From Bacteroidaceae bacterium (GTDB lineage Bacteria; Bacteroidota; Bacteroidia; Bacteroidales; Bacteroidaceae), in the NCBI GenBank assembly GCA_024688885.1, contig JAILDV010000057.1:1-64000 (forward strand): a DNA stretch of 64,000 nucleotides, given 5' to 3'. Position numbers and translations under genes: made by a program. The notes beneath the pieces were generated by a model. The model was not told the origin of the DNA and searched no databases. It saw only the letters and a list, made by a program, of their open reading frames with translations. Below are positions 25,998-33,907 of the stretch, piece by piece. Each line of letters opens with the position of its first letter. The first letter of the stretch is position 1.

Positions 25998-27887
25998 GTG
26001 AACGATATCATTCATCTTTTGCCTGATTCTGTCGCTAACCAGATTGCTGCTGGTGAAGTGGTGCAACGCCCATCTTCTATCATCAAGGAGATGGTCGAGA
26101 ATTCTATTGATGCCGGTGCCAGGAATGTGAAGGTGCTGGTGACGGATGGCGGTAAGACGAATGTGCAGGTGATAGATGATGGGAAGGGTATGTCAGAAAC
26201 GGATGCACGTCTTTCTTTCGAGCGACATGCAACATCTAAGATTCAGAAGGCCTCCGACTTGTTTAACTTGACAACGATGGGCTTCAGAGGAGAGGCATTG
26301 GCGAGTATTGCGGCGGTGGCTCAAGTGGAACTGAAGACAAGGCGCCGGGAAGATGAGTTGGGCACAATGATTCAAATTTCCGGATCACAAATAGAGAAAC
26401 AAGAACCTGTTGCGTGTCCTGCCGGCAGCAACTTCTCTGTGCAGAACCTATTCTTCAATGTGCCGGCACGAAGAAAGTTCCTGAAGTCTAATCAGACGGA
26501 ACTGACCAACGTGGTGGCGGATTTCCAACGTATCGTCTTGGTGCATCCTGATATCTCTTTTACATTATATAATAATGGGGTAGAGATGTACAATTTGCCA
26601 GAAGCGTCTGTTCGTCAAAGAATCATAGATGTGTTTGGTAAAAAAATCAATGCGGACTTGTTACCGATAGAGGTGGAGACCTCCTTGGTGAGCATTTCGG
26701 GTTATGTGGGGAAACCAGAGTCGTCGAAGAAGAAGGGAACGCACCAATATTTCTTTGTGAATGGTCGATACATGCGTCACCCTTATTTTCATAGTGCCGT
26801 GATGAAAGCCTATGAGAATCTGATACCAGCGGGTGAACATGTGTCTTACTTCATTTATTTTGCAGTGGATGCAGCTGCCATTGATGTCAATGTGCACCCG
26901 ACAAAGACTGAGATAAAGTTCGACAACGAACAGCCGATTTGGCAAGTGCTATCTGCAGCGGTGCGAGAGACGCTAGGACAGTTCTGCAATGTACCGATGA
27001 TAGATTTTGATGTGGAAGGGAAACCCGATATTCCTGTGATGGGAACGATGACGACTATGCCGCAGCAACCTAAGCTGGCTCCATCAACATATAATCCGTT
27101 TAAGAATAGTGATACGCAATCTTCTTATTCTCGTTCGAACGGATGGGAGAAGTTGTACAATAAGTATGCTGTTCCCGAAAAGGATGGAGATGGTGCCTCG
27201 CTGGTTGATGTGAATCCGCAAGAGGACTTGTTAAAGGGGGATGGAATTTTGGATGAAAGCCACCTCCAGAGTTCTTTATGGAATACTGCTGCGTTGGATG
27301 AAGGAACGGAATTGATGCCTTTTGATGTTTCCGTGCAGAAATTCCAATATAAAGGACGCTATATCATTCTTCCGAGCGCCAACGGACTTATGGTGGTGAA
27401 TCAACATCGTGCTCATGTTCGTGTGCTGTTTGACCAAAATATGCAATGTATTACCACTGGTGGCCGCCCTTCTCAAAAGGAATTGTTCCCAATGGTCTTA
27501 CAATTCGAGCCATCTGATTGTGTGGTGCTGGAGGATTTAATGGAGGATGTTTGCAGTTTGGGCTTTGATTTGTCGAATCTGGGTGGTGGTTCCTATTCCG
27601 TCAATGGAGTCCCTGCGGGATTGGAGGGAATCGATATCCAGACATTGCTTCACGACATGATTGTGGCGGCAAAGGAGAAAACCAATGACATCAGGAAGGA
27701 TGCACAGGAGGCGCTGGCACTGACTATGGCGGAAAATGCAGCCATTGTATATGGACAGATTCTCTCGGTGGCGGAAATGGAACGTCTTCTACAAGATTTG
27801 TTTGCCACAAAGAGCCCTGCAAGGACTCCTGACGGGAAACTGATTTATACTGTTATAGAGGATAAAACGCTGAATGCGCCCTTTTAA
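25998..27887 (+). CDS. mutL: DNA mismatch repair protein MutL
   Basis: 629 residues, GTG start (no in-frame ATG nearby; the family N-terminus IIHLLPDSVANQIAAGEV follows directly). The GHKL ATPase motifs are present: EMVENSIDAGA with N35, DDGKGM and GFRGEALASI. The C-terminal dimerisation domain contains VVNQHRAHVRVLFDQ where endonucleolytic MutL proteins have DQHA(X)2E(X)4E; the first D is N and both E are missing. It links MutS mismatch recognition to strand removal, with UvrD in the same window. Confidence 0.95.
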   Translation: MNDIIHLLPDSVANQIAAGEVVQRPSSIIKEMVENSIDAGARNVKVLVTDGGKTNVQVIDDGKGMSETDARLSFERHATSKIQKASDLFNLTTMGFRGEALASIAAVAQVELKTRRREDELGTMIQISGSQIEKQEPVACPAGSNFSVQNLFFNVPARRKFLKSNQTELTNVVADFQRIVLVHPDISFTLYNNGVEMYNLPEASVRQRIIDVFGKKINADLLPIEVETSLVSISGYVGKPESSKKKGTHQYFFVNGRYMRHPYFHSAVMKAYENLIPAGEHVSYFIYFAVDAAAIDVNVHPTKTEIKFDNEQPIWQVLSAAVRETLGQFCNVPMIDFDVEGKPDIPVMGTMTTMPQQPKLAPSTYNPFKNSDTQSSYSRSNGWEKLYNKYAVPEKDGDGASLVDVNPQEDLLKGDGILDESHLQSSLWNTAALDEGTELMPFDVSVQKFQYKGRYIILPSANGLMVVNQHRAHVRVLFDQNMQCITTGGRPSQKELFPMVLQFEPSDCVVLEDLMEDVCSLGFDLSNLGGGSYSVNGVPAGLEGIDIQTLLHDMIVAAKEKTNDIRKDAQEALALTMAENAAIVYGQILSVAEMERLLQDLFATKSPARTPDGKLIYTVIEDKTLNAPF

Positions 27888-27889
27888 TC

Positions 27890-27914
27890 GCCTAAAAAGG
27901 GGCTTTTTGAAGGC
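27890..27914. terminator. hairpin after mutL
   Basis: GCCTAAAAAG pairs with CTTTTTGAAGGC a few bases past the mutL stop. A second weak stem AAAATGT/ACATTTT with a T run lies at 27933-27965. Together they probably end the operon. Confidence 0.5.
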
Positions 27915-28005
27915 AAAAGTGTTAATAAATGCAAAATGTCTGCATAAAAAAACATTTTTTTTACATTTTTTTTGTTTTTGTGACATTCGAATAAAGTAAA
28001 ATACT

Positions 28006-28013
28006 TAACTTTG
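28006..28013 (+). promoter_or_regulatory. ompA promoter -7 box
   Basis: TAACTTTG, leading to a 5' leader of about 115 nt, rich in A/T near the ATG at 28136. No TTG at the standard distance; TTTTTG lies slightly too far upstream. Confidence 0.6.
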
Positions 28014-28135
28014 CATCACGATTAGTGTGAAATAGTGCTTTGATGGCAAGATGTGCCGAAAGGGACCTTCACCTGATAAACGAGAAAAAAGTTTTAAGAA
28101 AATATTAATTATTGTTTTATTAAAAATTTGTTTTT

Positions 28136-29314
28136 ATGAAAAAGTTAATGATGGCGTTGGCCTTTGTAGGTCTCTGTACTGCTGCTAATGCACAGTGCGA
28201 TGAGTTTGCAACTCCAACAACTAACAAGTACAGTGTGGCAACTAACTCTTTCTGGTCAAACTGGTTTGTTCAGGCAGGTGTAGATGCTAACATCGTAAGT
28301 ATCTATGGTCAGGGCAAATTCTTCAAGGAGGATTGGCACAATGGTCGTGCTTATGGTTTTGACCTTGCAGTAGGTAAGTGGTTCACTCCTGGTATTGGTG
28401 TACGTGGTAAGCTTAATTGGGAGAATGGTGCTTTCTATCACGCATTCCGTAACCTTGATCACGTTTGGGAAATGCCAGATGCTCACAAGGGTGGCTATGC
28501 AGCACTTTACTTCGATACTGAGTTCAACATGAGCAACATCTTCTGTGGTTACAGCGATACTCGTGTATGGAACTTGATTGTTTATCCACGTATGGGTGTC
28601 ATCCGCAATTTCGGTGCAAACGAATACGCTCCAGCTCTTGGCGCAGGTATTGAGTCTGCTTGGAAGCTTTCTAAGCGCGTAGGTGTTTATGTTGATGCTG
28701 CATGCGTGCTCACTACTCAGGCTTTCAACCCTGCAGTTCCAATGAGTCCTGAAAATAAGTGGTGGAGATCTAATGCAATCACTTCTATTGACCTCGGTAT
28801 CACTTACAACATTGGTAAGACAGGTTGGTCTAAGGCTGTTTCTCTCGAGGACTACGAGGCTCTCTCTGCTGAAGCATGCTCTAAGCTCGCTGCTCTCCGT
28901 GCACAACTCAAGGCTGAGCAGGATGAGAACGCACGTCTGCGCAATGAACTCGCTAAGTGGGCTAACCACAAGTGCCCAGAGGTTACTGGCAGCGTAACTA
29001 CAGGTTCTACTTCTGTGTTCTTCGACCTCAACTCTGCTAAGATCAACTCTAAGAAGGATCTCATCAACCTTGAGGCTGTTGCAGCTGCTGCTAAGAATAC
29101 AAAGGCTACAGTTGTAGTAAGAGGTTCTGCAGATAGCAAGACTGGTTCTTCTGCTTACAACCAGAAGCTTTCTGAGGCTCGCGCACAGGCTGTTGCTGAC
29201 GAACTCGTTAGCCTCGGCGTAGATCGTTCTAAGATTCAGGTTTCAGGTGTTGGTGGTGTTGCAGAAGTTGAGCCATTTAACCTCAACCGTCGTGCAATCG
29301 TAACTCTGAAGTAA
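28136..29314 (+). CDS. OmpA-family outer-membrane protein
   Basis: 392 residues. Signal peptide with site ANA|Q at residue 19; residues about 25-235 form an 8-stranded-barrel-like domain; a heptad-rich helix (LAALRAQLKAEQDENARLRN) links to the OmpA C-terminal peptidoglycan-binding domain at about 285-392 (VFFDLNSAKIN, RGSADSKTGS, LSEARAQAVADEL, NLNRRAIV). It tethers the outer membrane to the cell wall. Strong promoter, long leader, strong terminator and highly biased codons suggest very high expression. Confidence 0.93.
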   Translation: MKKLMMALAFVGLCTAANAQCDEFATPTTNKYSVATNSFWSNWFVQAGVDANIVSIYGQGKFFKEDWHNGRAYGFDLAVGKWFTPGIGVRGKLNWENGAFYHAFRNLDHVWEMPDAHKGGYAALYFDTEFNMSNIFCGYSDTRVWNLIVYPRMGVIRNFGANEYAPALGAGIESAWKLSKRVGVYVDAACVLTTQAFNPAVPMSPENKWWRSNAITSIDLGITYNIGKTGWSKAVSLEDYEALSAEACSKLAALRAQLKAEQDENARLRNELAKWANHKCPEVTGSVTTGSTSVFFDLNSAKINSKKDLINLEAVAAAAKNTKATVVVRGSADSKTGSSAYNQKLSEARAQAVADELVSLGVDRSKIQVSGVGGVAEVEPFNLNRRAIVTLK

Positions 29315-29337
29315 TCGAGTTAAACAAATCAATAGCA

Positions 29338-29374
29338 GGAGAGCGTGCCTTTGGTACGCTCTCCTTGTTTTTTT
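29338..29374 (+). terminator. ompA terminator
   Basis: 12-bp stem GGAGAGCGTGCC/GGTACGCTCTCC (one G-T pair), 3-nt loop, T-rich tail TTGTTTTTTT. Confidence 0.92.
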
Positions 29375-29415
29375 ACCCTCTTTTTGCAAAAAATGAAAAA
29401 AAGAACTTGTTTTAT

Positions 29416-29446
29416 TTTGCCAGTTCAAATAAAAGTCGTACCTTTG
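29416..29446 (+). promoter_or_regulatory. tRNA-Pro/tRNA-Val promoter
   Basis: TTTG (29416-29419), 19-bp spacer, TACCTTTG (29439-29446), 40 bp before the first tRNA. Confidence 0.8.
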
Positions 29447-29486
29447 CAGTGCTTTTGAGAAAAGAGGCTTGAAAGTTGTTGAAAAT

Positions 29487-29562
29487 CGGGATGTAGTACA
29501 GTTGGTAGTATACTTGGTTTGGGACCAAGGGGTCGCACGTTCGAGTCGTGTCATCCCGACCA
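29487..29562 (+). tRNA. tRNA-Pro (TGG)
   Basis: Acceptor CGGGATG/CATCCCG, anticodon loop TTTGGGA with anticodon TGG, T-loop GTTCGAGTC, discriminator A and encoded CCA. Confidence 0.95.
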
Positions 29563-29567
29563 ACAAA

Positions 29568-29642
29568 GGGCGCTTAGCTCAGTTGGTTCAGAGCGTCTGC
29601 CTTACAAGCAGAGGGTCGGCGGTTCGAATCCGTCAGCGCCCA
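29568..29642 (+). tRNA. tRNA-Val (TAC)
   Basis: Acceptor GGGCGCT/AGCGCCC, anticodon stem TCTGC/GCAGA with anticodon TAC, T-loop GTTCGAATC, discriminator A; CCA not encoded. Five bases after tRNA-Pro. Confidence 0.95.
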
Positions 29643-29713
29643 CAGACAGACGAATCGTCGTGTAGTCAATCTGTTTATTAGGTGAATAGACGAAACGTCA
29701 GTGAAGTCAAGAT

Positions 29714-29747
29714 AGACGATAGAGTTTTTCTCTGTCGTCTTTTTTTG
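29714..29747 (+). terminator. terminator of the tRNA-Pro/Val unit
   Basis: Stem AGACGATAGAG/CTCTGTCGTCT (one T-G pair) with a 5-T loop, then a run of T. Confidence 0.9.
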
Positions 29748-29784
29748 TGTCCATGGCTGATATAAAAAATGTAAAAACATGTCA

Positions 29785-29833
29785 TGTTCCACGCATCTTT
29801 TAGTGTTTGTTCCACATAAAATGCTTATCTTTG
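29785..29833 (+). promoter_or_regulatory. parA promoter with two TGTTCCAC repeats
   Basis: TGTTCCAC occurs at 29785-29792 and 29808-29815, in the same orientation and 23 bp apart, followed by the -7 box TATCTTTG (29826-29833). TGTTCCAC resembles one half of a parS palindrome, so ParB autoregulation is possible; no full parS was seen in the window. Confidence 0.45.
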
Positions 29834-29948
29834 CACTGAGAATTGAATGAAGAATAATCAGACTCATAAGGCATAGTTTTTATGTGCTTGATTTACATGT
29901 TCATGTAGTTCTCTTGTATTTTTTATGGATTTGACTAAGAGAAAGAAT

Positions 29949-30716
29949 ATGGGAAAACTTATAGCAATGGCTAATCAGAAAGGTGGCGTTGGTAAGACTA
30001 CTACGGCCATCAATTTAGCTGCAAGTTTGGCTGCCTTGGAAAAGAAGGTGCTTGTTGTGGATGCTGATCCACAAGCAAATGCCTCTTCTGGCTTAGGTGT
30101 TGATATTCAGAAAGTGGATACATCTATTTATGATTGTATTATTAGTTCTGCTGACCCTCATGAGGCGATCTACACAACGGATATAGATGGATTGGATGTG
30201 ATACCCAGTCATATTGATTTAGTGGGGGCAGAGATTGAAATGCTGAATGTGGCGAAGCGGGAAATGGTGTTGAAACGAATTTTGGACCCGTTACGTTCTG
30301 AATATGATTATATATTGATTGACTGTTCACCCTCTTTGGGCATTATCACTGTCAATTCCCTAACAGCGGCTGATTCTGTGATTATCCCGGTGCAATGCGA
30401 GTATTTTGCGCTGGAGGGAATCAGCAAGTTGCTGAATACAATTAGAATTATCAAGTCGAAGTTGAATTCTAATTTGGAGATTGAAGGATTCTTGTTGACG
30501 ATGTATGATTCGCGCTTGAAATTGGCAAACCAGATTTATGGTGATGTGAAGCGCCACTTCCAGGAGTTGGTGTTCAAAACTGTGATTCAGCGCAATGTTA
30601 AGCTGTCGGAGGCTCCGAGTCATGGAATACCGTGTATCTTGTATGATGCCACTTCCAATGGTGCCAAGAACTATGTGTCTTTGGCTAAGGAGATAGTTGC
30701 CCATGACGCGAAATAA
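29949..30716 (+). CDS. parA: ParA/Soj chromosome partition ATPase
   Basis: 255 residues from ATG 29949, whose product begins like other Soj proteins ([19 protein letters not shown]); an in-frame ATG at 29925 would add eight residues. Deviant Walker [10 protein letters not shown], Walker A' [15 protein letters not shown] and Walker [13 protein letters not shown] are present. It moves the ParB-parS complex on the nucleoid. parB follows after 36 bp. Confidence 0.93.
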   Translation: MGKLIAMANQKGGVGKTTTAINLAASLAALEKKVLVVDADPQANASSGLGVDIQKVDTSIYDCIISSADPHEAIYTTDIDGLDVIPSHIDLVGAEIEMLNVAKREMVLKRILDPLRSEYDYILIDCSPSLGIITVNSLTAADSVIIPVQCEYFALEGISKLLNTIRIIKSKLNSNLEIEGFLLTMYDSRLKLANQIYGDVKRHFQELVFKTVIQRNVKLSEAPSHGIPCILYDATSNGAKNYVSLAKEIVAHDAK

Positions 30717-30752
30717 TGCAGCTACGAATGATAACATGATAATAGATAAGAT

Positions 30753-31640
30753 ATGGCAGTAAGAAAGAAATTTGGTCCAGCTTTGGGGCGTGGTCTCGAT
30801 GCACTCATCTCAACGGAAGATGTGAGGACAGAAGGATCCTCGACCATCAATGAGATAGACATTAGTCTGATAGAACGCAATCCCAATCAGCCTCGTCGTG
30901 AGTTTGATGAGGAAGCCTTGCAGGAGTTGGCGGATTCGATAGCTGAAATTGGCATCATCCAGCCCATCACTTTGCGTGAGTTGGAAAATGGGCGTTATCA
31001 GATTATTGCGGGTGAGCGACGCTGGCGTGCTTCCCAGAAAGCCGGTCTTTCATCCATTCCAGCGTATATTCGCACCGCCAGTGACGAGAAGGTGATGGAG
31101 ATGGCGCTGATTGAGAATATTCAACGTCAAGATCTGAACTCCATCGAAATAGCATTGGCATACCAGCATTTGATTGATGAGTATAATCTGACACAAGAAA
31201 AATTAAGTGAACGGGTGGGCAAAAAACGTGCAACTGTAGCTAATTATCTGCGCTTGTTGAAACTGCCGGCACCTGTGCAGGTGGCGATACAGAACCATCA
31301 TATAGATACTGGTCATGCACGTGCCTTGCTGGCATTGGATGACCCTCGGACTCAATTGAAGCTGTTTAAGGAGATACAGGATAGAGGCTATTCCGTTCGT
31401 CAGGTAGAGGAACTGATTAAAAAGATCAACGATGGTACTCATGGACATCCTGCTAATGCGCAGGCTGCTGTAAAGTCAAAGCAGATGACGGAGGAATTGG
31501 ATGCCTTGCGTGGATTGCTCTCTCGGCAATTGGGCGTGGAAGCGAAGATGTCTTGCTCTCCGAAAGGTGGTGGTAAGGTGTCCATTCCATTCAAGGATGT
31601 GAATGATTTACGCCGTATCGTTTCTCTTCTCCAAAAATAG
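30753..31640 (+). CDS. parB: ParB/Spo0J chromosome partition protein
   Basis: 295 residues. The N-terminal CTPase/ParB domain has RNPNQPRREFDEEAL and GERRWRASQKAG; the central helix-turn-helix (LSERVGKKRATVANYLRLL) binds parS; the C-terminus (SKQMTEELDALRGLLSRQL) is the dimerisation end. Works with ParA in chromosome segregation. The DUF5683 gene follows after 12 bp and may be cotranscribed. Confidence 0.93.
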   Translation: MAVRKKFGPALGRGLDALISTEDVRTEGSSTINEIDISLIERNPNQPRREFDEEALQELADSIAEIGIIQPITLRELENGRYQIIAGERRWRASQKAGLSSIPAYIRTASDEKVMEMALIENIQRQDLNSIEIALAYQHLIDEYNLTQEKLSERVGKKRATVANYLRLLKLPAPVQVAIQNHHIDTGHARALLALDDPRTQLKLFKEIQDRGYSVRQVEELIKKINDGTHGHPANAQAAVKSKQMTEELDALRGLLSRQLGVEAKMSCSPKGGGKVSIPFKDVNDLRRIVSLLQK

Positions 31641-31652
31641 GGTTAAATACAG

Positions 31653-32495
31653 ATGTTGAGACAGATTGTCCGTACATATAAGATTTGTGTCGCATTGTTG
31701 TTGATGCTTCTTCCTTTGGATGTTTTCTCGCAGGAAACAGCCGAGGATGGCGCTATTCCGATGGCACGTTCCCGACGGGAGGGAAAGAAGCGTGTCGCTT
31801 TAGACTCTTTGACTGTTGACACCCTTCATTATGGGGATGTGGTGCTGACTGGACAGATCGATTCCATTCGTGGAGAAGAGGAATATATAACGTTGATGGG
31901 TGAACAGACGGATAGTTCTGTAGTCCGTTTTTCTATCTCTGCAGATTCCTTGGTGAAGTATGCTGGTCATAAGAAGAGGGATCGTTTCATTCCCGACCCG
32001 AAGAAGGCTTTGTGGCTCGCTATTGTTTTTCCAGGTGGAGGTCAGATTTACAATCGTAAGTATTGGAAACTTCCTTTGGTGTATGGCGGGTTCTTGGGGT
32101 GTATTTATGCAATGACATGGAACAATACGATGTATCGGGATTATTCTCAGGCATATATTGACATCATGGATAGTGATGAAAATACGAAAAGCTACGAGAA
32201 TTTCATACCTGTTCGATATGATGTGAAAGCAAATCAGGCACACTTGCAGGATGTATTCAGACGCAAGAAAAATTATTATCGCCGCTTTCGCGACTTGAGC
32301 ATGTTCTGTATGATAGGGGTGTATGCGTTGTCCATCATTGATGCCTATGTGGATGCAGAGCTGTCTAGTTTCGATATTAGTCGTGATTTGACCATGAAAG
32401 TAAGTCCAACTGTCATCAACGAGAAGTATTCAGCTATGCGTGCTTCGGGTTTGAGTTCCAGTGCTTATGGCTTACAATGTAGTTTTAATTTTTGA
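31653..32495 (+). CDS. DUF5683 family membrane protein
   Basis: 280 residues. Signal-anchor-like N-terminus (ICVALLLMLLPLDVFSQ), a Ser/Asp-rich stretch, then the DUF5683 core: PDPKKALWLAIVFPGGGQIY followed by NRKYWKLPLVYGGFLG with hydrophobic segments at about 125-165 and 215-235. Family function is unknown. Its usual position between parB and a MltD-type transglycosylase in Bacteroidetes hints at a cell-envelope role, which is inference. Confidence 0.8.
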   Translation: MLRQIVRTYKICVALLLMLLPLDVFSQETAEDGAIPMARSRREGKKRVALDSLTVDTLHYGDVVLTGQIDSIRGEEEYITLMGEQTDSSVVRFSISADSLVKYAGHKKRDRFIPDPKKALWLAIVFPGGGQIYNRKYWKLPLVYGGFLGCIYAMTWNNTMYRDYSQAYIDIMDSDENTKSYENFIPVRYDVKANQAHLQDVFRRKKNYYRRFRDLSMFCMIGVYALSIIDAYVDAELSSFDISRDLTMKVSPTVINEKYSAMRASGLSSSAYGLQCSFNF

Positions 32496-32516
32496 AAACC
32501 AAATGATTAAGTGTAT

Positions 32517-33848
32517 ATGAAAAAGAAAATTGTTGTTACGTGTTTCTCCATTTTGTTCGCTTCGTGTTGCTTTGCTCAGGATGAGGTGTTCACAGATGAT
32601 GACAGCGTGAAAGCGGAGGCTTTTGACATGCCAGAGGGAATGCTCATCAGTGAAGATGAATTGATGAAAGACCCTTCTAATATCAATAACTTATCTGAGG
32701 GAATAGGCGTGAATCGTGTATTGTCCTACGATGATTCAGTGCTGGTGAGCAGGCTCTCACGCATTCCAACTACGATTGAGATGCCGCTGAATGATGTCAC
32801 CCGCAAGTTCATTGACAACTACAGCACGCGCATGAAGGGCTCTGTTGCCATCATGCTGGGTTCTGCCAATTTCTACAATCCCATCTTTGAGGAGGCGTTA
32901 GAGCGTTATGGATTGCCCTTGGAACTCAGATATCTACCTGTGATTGAATCAGCATTGCGTCCGACTGCTACATCTAGGGCTGGTGCAGCTGGTTTGTGGC
33001 AGTTCATGATTGGCACCGGTAAACGCTATGGGTTGGAGGTGAACACTTTGGTGGATGAACGCCGTGATCCGATTAAGTCAAGTGAGGCTGCTGCACACTA
33101 TCTGAGTGACCTTTATGATATGTTTGGAGATTGGGGATTGGCCATTGCTGCCTACAACTGCGGTGAAGGAAATGTTCAGAAGGCTCTCACACGCTCAGGC
33201 AATCAGGAAGGAGCTGATTTTTGGTCGATTTACAACCGTCTTCCTCGTGAGACTCGTGGTTATGTTCCGGCATTCATTGCTGCTACATACATTATGAATT
33301 ACTATTGTGAACATGGTATTGTACCCCACGAAGCCACATTGCCATTGGAGTCCGACACTGTTGTGGTCAGTCACGAGGTGAGTTTTGCCCAGATTGCATC
33401 TAAATGCCATGTGTCGGTGGATGAACTTCGGGCTATCAATCCTCAGTACCGTAAGGATATTGTACCTGCGGATTACACGTTGCGTTTGCCTGCAGGTTCT
33501 ATCGAGGACTTCATCCTCTATGAGGACAGCATCTATGGGGTGAATGCCAGGGGCGGTATGTTGTCTTCGGGAACCCGCCGTTCCATCACGGAAGACGTTG
33601 AGAGCACGCCAATGGAACAGATTCCTGCAAGCACGACTCGGAACGTGGCTGCAAAAAATAAAAAATCATCACGTTCATCACGCTCTTCGCGTTCCCGTAA
33701 GCAGCAGACACGGAATGTGGCTGTGAAGAGTGGTGACACCCTTTCTGCTATTGCAAAGAAGAATGGCACGACTGTTGCTAAATTGCGTCAGCTCAATGGT
33801 ATCAAGGGCGATATGATACGACCTGGTCAGAAGGTGCGCGTGAAGTAA
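32517..33848 (+). CDS. MltD-like lytic transglycosylase with LysM domains
   Basis: 443 residues from ATG 32517 (a GTG two codons earlier is less likely). Signal peptide with site CFA|Q at about residue 20. The SLT domain at about 100-230 has PVIESALRPTATSRAGAAGL with the catalytic Glu, WQFMIGTGKRYGL and AYNCGEGNV. One LysM-like segment lies at about 285-330 and a clear LysM at the C-terminus (VKSGDTLSAIAKKNGTTVAK). A Ser/Arg-rich linker separates them. It cleaves peptidoglycan glycan strands in the periplasm or at the outer membrane. Confidence 0.9.
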   Translation: MKKKIVVTCFSILFASCCFAQDEVFTDDDSVKAEAFDMPEGMLISEDELMKDPSNINNLSEGIGVNRVLSYDDSVLVSRLSRIPTTIEMPLNDVTRKFIDNYSTRMKGSVAIMLGSANFYNPIFEEALERYGLPLELRYLPVIESALRPTATSRAGAAGLWQFMIGTGKRYGLEVNTLVDERRDPIKSSEAAAHYLSDLYDMFGDWGLAIAAYNCGEGNVQKALTRSGNQEGADFWSIYNRLPRETRGYVPAFIAATYIMNYYCEHGIVPHEATLPLESDTVVVSHEVSFAQIASKCHVSVDELRAINPQYRKDIVPADYTLRLPAGSIEDFILYEDSIYGVNARGGMLSSGTRRSITEDVESTPMEQIPASTTRNVAAKNKKSSRSSRSSRSRKQQTRNVAVKSGDTLSAIAKKNGTTVAKLRQLNGIKGDMIRPGQKVRVK

Positions 33849-33907
33849 CTTGCCCCACGTGCATGAGTGTTTTTGTATGGAGAATGAACAAATAAGAAAG
33901 GAAGCTT

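Noticed and set aside
29785..29833. Complete parS site
   Set aside because: Only direct half-sites are present; no 16-bp palindrome was found near parAB.
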